Assembly (NCBI GenBank): GCA_945861305.1
Contig: CAMATW010000017.1
Span: 1-52,712 of the forward strand
Direction: 5' to 3'
Source of the DNA: Bordetella parapertussis
GTDB taxonomy: Bacteria > Pseudomonadota > Gammaproteobacteria > Burkholderiales > Burkholderiaceae_C
DNA length: 52,712 bases
Under the pieces are notes generated by a model, which was not told where the DNA came from, did no database searches, and worked only from the letters and a program-made list of their open reading frames with translations. A program made the position numbers and the translations under genes. Positions 30,998-38,410 of the stretch are shown one piece after another. Position 1 is the stretch's first letter, and each line of letters starts with the position of its first letter.

Positions 30998-31022
30998 TTA
31001 ATCGGGGTCAGATCCCAATTAA
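30998..31022. repeat. REP-like palindrome at the uvrC/serB junction
   Basis: The arms TTAATCGGGGTC (30998-31009) and GATCCCAATTAA (31011-31022) flank a single A, with one mismatch and one G-T pair. The core GGGGTCAGATCCC is of the kind found as dispersed palindromes in proteobacteria, sometimes near REP-associated tyrosine transposases (recollection, not checked). It lies between convergent genes and encodes the last residues and stop of serB. It could also work as a terminator, though T-runs are missing. Confidence 0.5.
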
Positions 31023-31736
31023 TTCCAGCAAGCGGTCTAGTCCGCCTTGGTCAATCGCCACATGGGCAGCTTCACGAACTTTGGGTTTAGCGTGATAAGC
31101 CACAGACAAACCTGCTACTGACATCATGGGCAAATCGTTTGCACCATCGCCCATGGCGATGGCTTGCTGAGACGATATCCCTAAAGATTCACAAGTAGCC
31201 AGCAACATGCGCCGCTTTTCTTCGCCATCACAGATGTCCCCCCAAGCTTGGTCGACCATGCGTCCCGTCAGTTGGTCGTTTTCAATTTCAAAGACATTGC
31301 TGCGGGTGAAATCAAGGTTCAGAAGGTCCCGCACTCTGTCTGTGAAAAAGGTGAACCCACCGCTGACCAGCAAGGTTTTCAAACCTGCTTGCTGGCACGC
31401 ATATACCAAGGTTTGGGCTCCCGGGTTCAGGCGCAGCCGATCTGTATAAACCTGATTGAGTGCCATAGCGGGCACACCGCGCAGCAAGGCGACGCGTTGG
31501 CGCAGGCTTTCCTTGTAGTCGGCGATCTCGCCTCGCATGGCTGCCTCGGTGATGGCGGCAACCTCGGCTTTGCGACCTGCGGCATCGGCGACCTCATCAA
31601 TGCACTCGATGTTGATGAGTGTGGAGTCCATGTCAAAGGCGATCAACTTAAAGTTCGACCAATGCATGGGCAAGCTGAGACCTTTTACCCATAGCCCTGC
31701 CGCATGTTCCACGGCAGGTGTGGCACTCAGACTCAT
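31008..31736 (-). CDS. serB: Phosphoserine phosphatase
   Basis: A 242-residue HAD-family phosphatase releasing L-serine from phosphoserine. The nucleophile motif is FDMDSTLI with D35 and acid/base D37; motif II is VSGGFTFF and motif III GDGANDLPMM. The N-terminal ACT domain of longer SerB proteins is absent. The start at 31736 overlaps the mfd stop (ATGA). The last codons (ELIGI then TGA) are encoded by the REP-like palindrome, so the C-terminus may have been altered by its insertion. Confidence 0.94.
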   Translation of the reverse strand: MSLSATPAVEHAAGLWVKGLSLPMHWSNFKLIAFDMDSTLINIECIDEVADAAGRKAEVAAITEAAMRGEIADYKESLRQRVALLRGVPAMALNQVYTDRLRLNPGAQTLVYACQQAGLKTLLVSGGFTFFTDRVRDLLNLDFTRSNVFEIENDQLTGRMVDQAWGDICDGEEKRRMLLATCESLGISSQQAIAMGDGANDLPMMSVAGLSVAYHAKPKVREAAHVAIDQGGLDRLLELIGI

Positions 31737-34700
31737 GAAGCTACCACCGCTTTAGGGGACACTACCGGTTCACCCAAGGAACGCAAGATATCCCTGACCA
31801 TCTGCGCACGGTCTTTCACCTCGGGCAACGCCCGTTCGATGCGTAACTTGTCGTTGCCAGCCAATTTGATGTGTTTGTTTTTTTGTACCAACTGGATGAT
31901 GCGCATTCCGTCGACGGGCGCATGTTGCTTGAAGCTGATGAGGATGACGCCAGGGGCTGCGTCGACCTTGGCCACACCATAAGGTTTGGCCAGTACCCTA
32001 AGGCGGTGGGTGTCGATCAGGGTTTGCGCCTGTGTGGGAAGCTTGCCAAAGCGGTCGACCAGTTCTTCTAGCAGTGCGTCCACTTGGTCTTGGTTCTTAG
32101 CGGTGGCGAGTTTTTTGTAGAACGACAGACGCAGATGCACATCGCCGCAGTAGTCGTCGGGCAGCAAGGCAGGCGAATGCAGGTTGATTTCAGTGGTGGC
32201 TTGCAAGGGGCTGAGCAAGTCCGGTTCTTCTCCATTTTTCAGAGCGCGAACAGCTTCGGACAGCATTTCGTTGTAAAGCTGAAAACCCACCTCCAACATA
32301 TTGCCGCTTTGGTTTTCGCCCAATACCTCGCCTGCGCCGCGAATTTCCAAGTCGTGCATCGCCAAATAAAAACCTGAGCCCAGCTCTTCCATTTGCTGGA
32401 TGGCGTCAAGCCTTTGGGTAGCGTTTTTGCTAAGTCCTTGCAAGTCAGGCACCAGCAAATAGGCATAGGCTTGGTGGTGGCTGCGACCCACACGGCCACG
32501 CAACTGATGGAGCTGCGCTAAGCCAAACTTATCGGCACGACTCATCAAAATGGTGTTGGCGGTAGGCACATCGATACCGGTTTCGATGATGGTCGAACAC
32601 AGCAAAATATTGAATCTCTGTGCCACAAAGTCGCGCATGACTTTTTCCAATTCGCGCTCTGGCATTTGTCCGTGCGCCACGGCGATACGTGCTTCTGGGA
32701 TCAGTTCTTGTAAGCGCTCTTTGCGGTTTTGGATGGTCTCAACTTCGTTGTGCAAGAAATAGCACTGGCCGCCACGCTTGAGTTCTCGCAACACCGCTTC
32801 GCGGATGACGCCGTTGTCTTCTGTTCGAACAAAGGTTTTGATGGCCAAGCGACGCTGTGGTGCGGTGGCAATCACGCTTAAGTCGCGCAAACCTTCAAGG
32901 GCCATACCCAAGGTGCGAGGGATAGGTGTGGCTGTGAGGGTCAGGATATCCACCTCGGCACGCATGGCTTTGATGGCTTCTTTGTGCCGCACACCGAAAC
33001 GGTGCTCTTCATCAATGACCAACAGCCCCAAGTCCTTGAACTTGACGGTGTCGCTGATGAGCTTGTGGGTGCCCACCACAATATCGATAGAGCCTTCATC
33101 TAAGCCAATCATGGCGGCTTTGATCTCCTTGGGCGAGCGAAAGCGGCTCATCTCTGCAATCTTCACCGGCCATTTGGCAAAGCGGTCTGTCAAGGTTTGA
33201 AAATGCTGCTCTGCCAGCAAGGTGGTGGGCGCCAATATCGCCACTTGCTTACCGCCCATCACAGCTATAAACGCTGCACGTAAAGCCACCTCGGTTTTGC
33301 CAAAGCCCACATCGCCACAAATCAGGCGGTCCATGGGTCGCGGGCTGATCATGTCTTGAATGACAGCATGGATGGCACCGCGTTGGTCGGCGGTTTCCTC
33401 AAAACCAAAGTCGTTGGCAAACACTTCGTAGTCTTGTGGGGTGTAGCGAAACGGGTGGCCTTGCCTGGCAGCACGCCGCGCATAGATATTCAACAACTCC
33501 GCAGCCGCATCGCGGATTTGTTCAGCGGCACGGCGTTTGGCCTTGTCCCATTGGCCTGAGCCCAAGCGGTGCAGCGGGGCTTGGTCAGGAATGACACCGC
33601 TGTAACGACTGATCAGGTGCAACTGGCTGACCGGCACATACAAGGTGGCTTCGTCAGCATATTCCAAATGCAAAAACTCTTGTAGCAATGGCTGGCCCAA
33701 ATCGTCTACACCTTGGCCCATGTCCATGTTCACCAAGCCACGGTAGCGGCCAATGCCGTGGGCGCTATGCACCACAGGGTCGCCCACTTGCAGTTCAGAC
33801 AAGTCTTTGATCAGCGACTCAACATCACTCACCGCTTCTTGTTTGCGTTTGCGTCTGGCGCTGGGGCTGGCGGCAAAAAGTTCGGTTTCCGTCACCAAAT
33901 CGATGGCCAGCTCAGTCCAAGCAAAGCCTGTGTGCAAGCCGCTGGTAGCGATGCCAAAAGGCTCGGTGCTTTGCACGAATTCTGCGAGCGAGTCAAAGCT
34001 GGGTGGGCTCACGCCACCGGCTCTGAGGAAGTCCAGCAGGCTTTCGCGCCTGCCATCACTTTCGGCCAATACCAAAACCCGTTGTGAACTGTGGCGTTGG
34101 CGAGCTTGCAGTCGTGCCAAAGGCGTGTCCGAGCCGCGCTCAACAGTCACATCTGGAAGTGGCTGCGCCCAATCACCAAGCGCTAAGGCGTCACCTTTGC
34201 GAAGCGATAACTGTGCATGAAGGTTGACACGTGTGAAAAACTGCTCGGTGTTCAAAAACAAGTGCGAAGGCGAAAGCACAGGGCGTTCAGGGTCGCCTTG
34301 CGCCAAGCGAAAACGCTCTTGGGCATCTTGCGAAAAGCTTTGCAACACAGGTTCTAGGTCGCCGTGCAGCACAACGACTGAGGCCTCACCCAAGTAGTCA
34401 AACACCGTAGCTGTTTCTTCAAAGAACAGGGGTAGGTAGTACTCAATGCCTGCAGTCGCCACGCCATTGCCCATGTCTTTGTAGATGCGACTGCGAGTAG
34501 GGTCGCCGTCGAGGAGTTCACGCCAACGACTTCTGAACAAAGCCCTAGAAGCCTCATCCATGGGGAACTCTCGACCGGGCAGCAAGCGCACCTCGGGCAC
34601 GGGGTAAAGGCTGCGCTGGGTATCGGGGTCAAAGGTACGAATAGAGTCGATCTCGTTGTCGAACAAGTCCACTCTGTAGGGCACCAAAGAGCCCATGGGG

Positions 34701-35212
34701 AACAAATCGATCAGTCCACCCCGCACGGTGTACTCGCCAGGGCTGACCACTTGCGATACATGGCTGTAGCCTGCCATGGTCAGTTGTTGTTTGAGTTGGG
34801 CGTCATCCAACTTTTGTTTGACCTTGAAATGGAAGGTGTAGCCAGCCAAGAATGACGGAGGCGCTAAACGGTAGAGGGCGGTGCTGGCGGGCATCAGCAC
34901 CACATCAGCTTTTCCTTGCGAGATGCGCCAAAGCGTGGCCAAGCGCTCGCTGATCAAATCCTGATGGGGTGAGAATCCGTCGTAGGGCAAGGTTTCCCAA
35001 TCGGGAAACAAAACGCATTGCAGGTCGGGCTGGAAAAACTGCATTTCCTCCAGCAAACGCTGAGCATCGAAGGCATCGGCACAGATGATGCTGACGCGTC
35101 TACCTTGGTTTTTTTCTCGCTCAACCAAGGCTGCGAGCAGGCTTGCATCGGCAGAACCGGGGGGGCGGGGGAGTGTGAAGCGCTGAACGCTGTGAAGGGC
35201 TGGCAATTGCAT
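31733..35212 (-). CDS. mfd: Transcription-repair coupling factor
   Basis: A 1159-residue DNA translocase that removes stalled RNA polymerase and recruits UvrA. Order: UvrB-like N-terminal module (FPDWETLPYDGFSPHQDLISE near residue 70), RNA-polymerase-interaction domain (about 470-540, GDPVVHSAHGIGRYRG), helicase motor with Walker A GFGKT near 635 and DEEHRFG near 731, then the TRG and C-terminal domain. ATG 35212 (MQLPALHS) is preferred over the GTG extension to 35254. It is divergent from ispD with 44 bp between the starts. Confidence 0.96.
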   Translation of the reverse strand: MQLPALHSVQRFTLPRPPGSADASLLAALVEREKNQGRRVSIICADAFDAQRLLEEMQFFQPDLQCVLFPDWETLPYDGFSPHQDLISERLATLWRISQGKADVVLMPASTALYRLAPPSFLAGYTFHFKVKQKLDDAQLKQQLTMAGYSHVSQVVSPGEYTVRGGLIDLFPMGSLVPYRVDLFDNEIDSIRTFDPDTQRSLYPVPEVRLLPGREFPMDEASRALFRSRWRELLDGDPTRSRIYKDMGNGVATAGIEYYLPLFFEETATVFDYLGEASVVVLHGDLEPVLQSFSQDAQERFRLAQGDPERPVLSPSHLFLNTEQFFTRVNLHAQLSLRKGDALALGDWAQPLPDVTVERGSDTPLARLQARQRHSSQRVLVLAESDGRRESLLDFLRAGGVSPPSFDSLAEFVQSTEPFGIATSGLHTGFAWTELAIDLVTETELFAASPSARRKRKQEAVSDVESLIKDLSELQVGDPVVHSAHGIGRYRGLVNMDMGQGVDDLGQPLLQEFLHLEYADEATLYVPVSQLHLISRYSGVIPDQAPLHRLGSGQWDKAKRRAAEQIRDAAAELLNIYARRAARQGHPFRYTPQDYEVFANDFGFEETADQRGAIHAVIQDMISPRPMDRLICGDVGFGKTEVALRAAFIAVMGGKQVAILAPTTLLAEQHFQTLTDRFAKWPVKIAEMSRFRSPKEIKAAMIGLDEGSIDIVVGTHKLISDTVKFKDLGLLVIDEEHRFGVRHKEAIKAMRAEVDILTLTATPIPRTLGMALEGLRDLSVIATAPQRRLAIKTFVRTEDNGVIREAVLRELKRGGQCYFLHNEVETIQNRKERLQELIPEARIAVAHGQMPERELEKVMRDFVAQRFNILLCSTIIETGIDVPTANTILMSRADKFGLAQLHQLRGRVGRSHHQAYAYLLVPDLQGLSKNATQRLDAIQQMEELGSGFYLAMHDLEIRGAGEVLGENQSGNMLEVGFQLYNEMLSEAVRALKNGEEPDLLSPLQATTEINLHSPALLPDDYCGDVHLRLSFYKKLATAKNQDQVDALLEELVDRFGKLPTQAQTLIDTHRLRVLAKPYGVAKVDAAPGVILISFKQHAPVDGMRIIQLVQKNKHIKLAGNDKLRIERALPEVKDRAQMVRDILRSLGEPVVSPKAVVAS

Positions 35213-35256
35213 GGAAGTAAGAGATTCTAGAATGCCCCCATGATCGGTCCCCACCC

Positions 35257-35979
35257 ATGAGCCAAGAGCATCCCCGCTTCCATGTGGTCATCCCCTGCGC
35301 TGGCACTGGCAGTCGCGCGGGTGTAGATATCCCCAAGCAGTACGCCATATTGGCAGGCATACCGATGGTGATGCATACCTTGCAAGCGTTTTCAGGCCTG
35401 GCGGGCCTAGGGCATGCCTTGTTGGTGGTCTCTGCGCAAGACACTTACATGTCTGAATTGCTGATCCAATACCCTCAACCTGTTTTTCAATGCGTCCCAC
35501 GAGGCGGCGCCACCCGAGCCCAAAGTGTGTTGGGTGGTTTGCGCTGTTTACAAGAGCAAGGCGTTGACCCAAGCGACTGGGTGTTGGTGCATGATGCGGC
35601 GCGTTGCTTGATCACGCCTAGGCTGATACAAGCTTTGTTAACAGCTTGCGCCAAAGACAGCGTCGGCGGCTTGCTGGCTTTGCCCCTGCCCGACACCTTG
35701 AAAGCATCAGTGGGTGGCCGCGTGTCAGCCACCTTGAGTCGCAGCGACAAATGGCTGGCCCAAACCCCGCAGATGTTTCGCTTAGGTGCGTTGGCAAAGG
35801 CACTTTCCGCTCAGCAAGAGGGCGTGACGGATGAAGCCAGCGCCATCGAGGCGCAAGGCTTGGCCCCTGTGTTGGTTGAGGGGGCATCCTTCAATTTCAA
35901 GGTCACTTACCCTCAGGACTGGGCTTTGGCCGAGGCCGTTTTGAATGACCGTCAGCATCGTCCAGGAGTGTTGTCATGA
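35257..35979 (+). CDS. ispD: 2-C-methyl-D-erythritol 4-phosphate cytidylyltransferase
   Basis: A 240-residue MEP-pathway enzyme that joins CTP and MEP, releasing PPi. The CTP-binding motif is [17 protein letters not shown] (Cys in place of the more common Ala). [16 protein letters not shown] and [12 protein letters not shown] match the second substrate region. It is the first gene of the ispD-ispF pair, with an ATGA overlap at 35976-35979. The dxr gene at 50 kb catalyses the preceding step. Confidence 0.95.
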   Translation: MSQEHPRFHVVIPCAGTGSRAGVDIPKQYAILAGIPMVMHTLQAFSGLAGLGHALLVVSAQDTYMSELLIQYPQPVFQCVPRGGATRAQSVLGGLRCLQEQGVDPSDWVLVHDAARCLITPRLIQALLTACAKDSVGGLLALPLPDTLKASVGGRVSATLSRSDKWLAQTPQMFRLGALAKALSAQQEGVTDEASAIEAQGLAPVLVEGASFNFKVTYPQDWALAEAVLNDRQHRPGVLS

Positions 35980-36470
35980 GCATGCAATTTCGAATCGGTG
36001 AAGGCTGGGACACACACGCCTTGGTGCCGGGCAGGCGATTGGTCATCGGTGGTGTGGTCATTCCTTTTCATCTGGGGTTGTTGGGGCATTCGGACGCCGA
36101 TGTGCTGCTACATGCCATCACTGACGCATTGCTGGGTGCAGCGGCCTTGGGCGATATCGGCACCTATTTTTCAGACACTGACGAGCGCTGGCGTGGAGCG
36201 GATTCTTGGAAGTTGCTGCAGGCCACGGGTGGCTTGGTACAAGCGGCCGGTTGGCATATAAACAATATAGATAGCACTGTGATTGCCCAGGCGCCGAAGC
36301 TGGCGCCGTTCATGGGCGCCATGCGCGAGCGTGTTGCTGTCGCCTTGCAACTGGATTTGAACCAAGTCAATATCAAAGCCAAAACTGCGGAGAAGCTGGG
36401 TCCAGTAGGTTCTGGGCAGGCCATAGAGGCCAGGGCAGTGGTGTTGCTTCAGTCTTCCATCAAGGGTTAG
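35976..36470 (+). CDS. ispF: 2-C-methyl-D-erythritol 2,4-cyclodiphosphate synthase
   Basis: A 164-residue trimeric Zn2+ enzyme forming MEcPP in isoprenoid synthesis. Zinc ligands D12 and H14 (GWDTHALV) and the [19 protein letters not shown] block are in place, as is KAKTAEKLG near the C-terminus. AGGAG lies eight bases upstream inside ispD. It is coupled to ispD by ATGA overlap. The 93-bp gap after it contains an inverted repeat but no good terminator. Confidence 0.96.
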   Translation: MSMQFRIGEGWDTHALVPGRRLVIGGVVIPFHLGLLGHSDADVLLHAITDALLGAAALGDIGTYFSDTDERWRGADSWKLLQATGGLVQAAGWHINNIDSTVIAQAPKLAPFMGAMRERVAVALQLDLNQVNIKAKTAEKLGPVGSGQAIEARAVVLLQSSIKG

Positions 36471-36480
36471 TCTTTATTGC

Positions 36481-36498
36481 ATCTGTTGTTAAACAGAT
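36481..36498. promoter_or_regulatory. Inverted repeat upstream of the cupin gene
   Basis: ATCTGTT (36481-36487) and AACAGAT (36492-36498) form a perfect 7-bp palindrome with GTTA between. A second repeat TTGGC/GCCAA lies at 36509-36527. No T-run follows either one. They could be operators for the cupin gene or a weak ispF terminator. Confidence 0.35.
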
Positions 36499-36563
36499 CA
36501 GCATTGAATTGGCCGATCTAAAGCCAAACTGACACACCTACCTAGATCAAAGGAGACAGACGC

Positions 36564-36995
36564 ATGAAATCTAAAATTGCTGAAGAATATGTTCACCTTC
36601 CAGATTTGAACTGGATACCCTTCCCACCATCCCTTTCTGCTGGGGGCATTCGCTGGAAGCTATTGCATGTTCAACCCGGCCATGGCGCTTGGACCGCTAT
36701 CTTTGATTGCCCCAAAGGGTCCTCATTTGCGCCGCACATTCATGCAGGGCCAGGCGAATATTTGCTCACCAAGGGTCGCATGGATGTCCGTGGCGGCAAA
36801 GCCAACGGGGGAGACACCGCAGTTGCCCCTGGCTATGGTTTTGAATGCTCTGGCGCCAGGCATGATCAAACGTCTTTTCCAGAAGACAGCGAGTTCTATA
36901 TGACATTTTTAGGGCCACTGACATTCATCAACCCCGATGGCTCGCCTATTGCTGTGGTGGGTTGGGAAGAGGCGCAGGGCGCTTGGAACGCATAG
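36564..36995 (+). CDS. Cupin-domain protein (ChrR-like), unknown substrate
   Basis: A 143-residue single-domain cupin. The first cupin motif carries metal ligands H58, H60 and E65 (PHIHAGPGEYLLTKGRMDV), and a further histidine appears at ARHDQTSF. The overall shape is like the ChrR cupin or acetylacetone-cleaving enzymes, but no pathway partner is nearby. AGGAGA precedes the ATG. It appears to be a single-gene unit, convergent with the HTH regulator 30 bases on. Confidence 0.82.
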   Translation: MKSKIAEEYVHLPDLNWIPFPPSLSAGGIRWKLLHVQPGHGAWTAIFDCPKGSSFAPHIHAGPGEYLLTKGRMDVRGGKANGGDTAVAPGYGFECSGARHDQTSFPEDSEFYMTFLGPLTFINPDGSPIAVVGWEEAQGAWNA

Positions 36996-37025
36996 ACCTT
37001 TCCACCTATAGCCTGCCCCTGAACG

Positions 37026-37439
37026 CTAGGGGTGGGTTTGTTGAAAGATCAATGACATGCGTACCCATTGCCTGACCATGCGCTTGTGCTCCGGTTGAAG
37101 TTGCAAATACTGCCTGAGCATTTCCGTGTCGCCCATGCCCATTCCGTCGCTTAGTTGGGTTTCTTTCACAGTATGAACCACTCGTTGTGGACCAAACAGC
37201 AAATCTTGTGGACTGATGTTCAGTACTTCGCTAAGTGCCTTGAGCTTGTCTTGCTTGGGCATGGACACGCCAAACATCCAATTTCGAGCCGCGTGGGCAG
37301 TGATGCCTTCGCCCCAGTAGCGTAAATTGAAAGAGTCGGCCAAGTGGGTGGCAGAGGCTTTGAGCCCAGCGTCTTTCATGGCTTGACGCAAGCGGGCAGC
37401 AAAGGCTTCGTGTTCTGGGTTGTGCAGGTTTTTCTTCAT
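37026..37439 (-). CDS. HTH transcriptional regulator (phage-repressor-like)
   Basis: A 137-residue protein. Residues 10-80 form an XRE/lambda-repressor-type helix-turn-helix (EHEAFAARLRQAMKDAGLKA, ITAHAARNWMFGVSMPKQDKLKALSEVL, split here), with LNISPQDLLFGPQ at the end. The C-terminal helix QLQPEHKRMVRQWVRM may dimerise it. Homologues are common in Burkholderiales next to housekeeping genes, and the target is unknown. A perfect inverted repeat begins two bases before its start codon, suggesting autoregulation. Confidence 0.8.
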   Translation of the reverse strand: MKKNLHNPEHEAFAARLRQAMKDAGLKASATHLADSFNLRYWGEGITAHAARNWMFGVSMPKQDKLKALSEVLNISPQDLLFGPQRVVHTVKETQLSDGMGMGDTEMLRQYLQLQPEHKRMVRQWVRMSLIFQQTHP

Positions 37440-37440
37440 G

Positions 37441-37472
37441 CCTGCAAAGATAATTCAGTGCAGTTTTGCAGG
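37441..37472. promoter_or_regulatory. TGC-rich inverted repeat at the start of the HTH gene
   Basis: CCTGCAAA (37441-37448) and TTTGCAGG (37465-37472) are perfect inverted copies with a 16-bp centre. The decamer CAGTGCAGTT inside it (37456-37465) recurs at 37552-37561, at the end of the upstream bdhA gene. The repeat overlaps the expected ribosome site of the HTH gene. It may be its own operator. PhaR, encoded 3.4 kb away, binds TGC-rich sites in other species and is an alternative. Confidence 0.45.
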
Positions 37473-37563
37473 CAATAGAGCAGCACTTAAATTCGGTGTA
37501 ACTGAAAGTCGGCGACACCCGCCTCATCCATTTGGATGATGTTTAAAAACACAGTGCAGTTGT

Positions 37564-38346
37564 CTATTGTGCTGCCCAGCCCCCATCCATATTCCAAGCC
37601 GCACCGCGCACATTGTTGCCAGCCGCAGAACATAAAAACAAAGCCAATTCGCCCAATTCTTCAGGGGTAGTGAACTGCACTGACGGCTCTTTTTCACTCA
37701 AAAGCAAGCGTGTCGCTTCTTCGATGCTGACCCCCAGGGCTAAGGCCTTGGCATCGACTTGTTGCTGAACCAAGGGGGTCAAAACCCAACCTGGACAGAT
37801 AGCGTTGCAGGTCACGCCAGTGGTGGCCGCCTCAAGCGCCGTGACCTTGGTTAGGCCCACGATGCCGTGCTTGGCTGCCACATAGGCCGATTTGTTCGCC
37901 GAACCTACCAAACCATGTACTGAAGCAATATTGAGGATGCGACCCCAGTTGGCTTGGCGCATAGCGGGCAGGGCCAAGCGGGTGGTGTGAAAAGCGCTGG
38001 TTAGATTGACGGCGATGACGTCATCCCACTTGTGTGTGGGGAAATCTTCAAGAGCAGCCACATACTGAATACCCGCGTTGTTGACCAACACATCGATACG
38101 GCCAAAACGCTCTGCTGCAAATTGCATCATCGCTTCTATTTCGGAGGCTTTGCGCATATCTGCGCCGTGAAATGCAGTGTTAACGCCCCATGCAGCAACT
38201 TCAGCAACAGCTTGCTCATGGGGTCCAAACCCATTGAGCACCACATTGGCGCCTGCTTTGGCCAATGCCTTGGCCAGCCCTAAGCCAATGCCACTGGTTG
38301 ATCCTGTGACCAAGGCAGTCTTGCCAACTAAAAAACGCTCGCTCAT
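37564..38346 (-). CDS. bdhA: D-3-hydroxybutyrate dehydrogenase
   Basis: A 260-residue short-chain dehydrogenase oxidising D-3-hydroxybutyrate to acetoacetate with NAD+. TGSTSGIGLGLA (residues 14-25) binds NAD; NNAGIQYVA is typical of BdhA; the catalytic Ser-Tyr-Lys is in IASVHGLVGS and SAYVAAKHG; the C-terminal ICPGWVLTPLVQQQV block is that of hydroxybutyrate dehydrogenases. With phaR nearby this points to polyhydroxybutyrate storage. GGAG precedes the ATG. It is divergent from relA, with 64 bp between the starts. Confidence 0.92.
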   Translation of the reverse strand: MSERFLVGKTALVTGSTSGIGLGLAKALAKAGANVVLNGFGPHEQAVAEVAAWGVNTAFHGADMRKASEIEAMMQFAAERFGRIDVLVNNAGIQYVAALEDFPTHKWDDVIAVNLTSAFHTTRLALPAMRQANWGRILNIASVHGLVGSANKSAYVAAKHGIVGLTKVTALEAATTGVTCNAICPGWVLTPLVQQQVDAKALALGVSIEEATRLLLSEKEPSVQFTTPEELGELALFLCSAAGNNVRGAAWNMDGGWAAQ

Positions 38347-38410
38347 GCTTTCTCCAATCCATTACGATGACTGGTCTTATTCTGCACCAAGCTATTGAGT
38401 TTCTTCAGCG

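Noticed and set aside
37016..37032. Hairpin CCCCT/AGGGG between the convergent cupin and HTH genes
   Set aside because: Only five pairs, no T-run of useful length, and it overlaps the HTH stop codon. Too weak to call a terminator.
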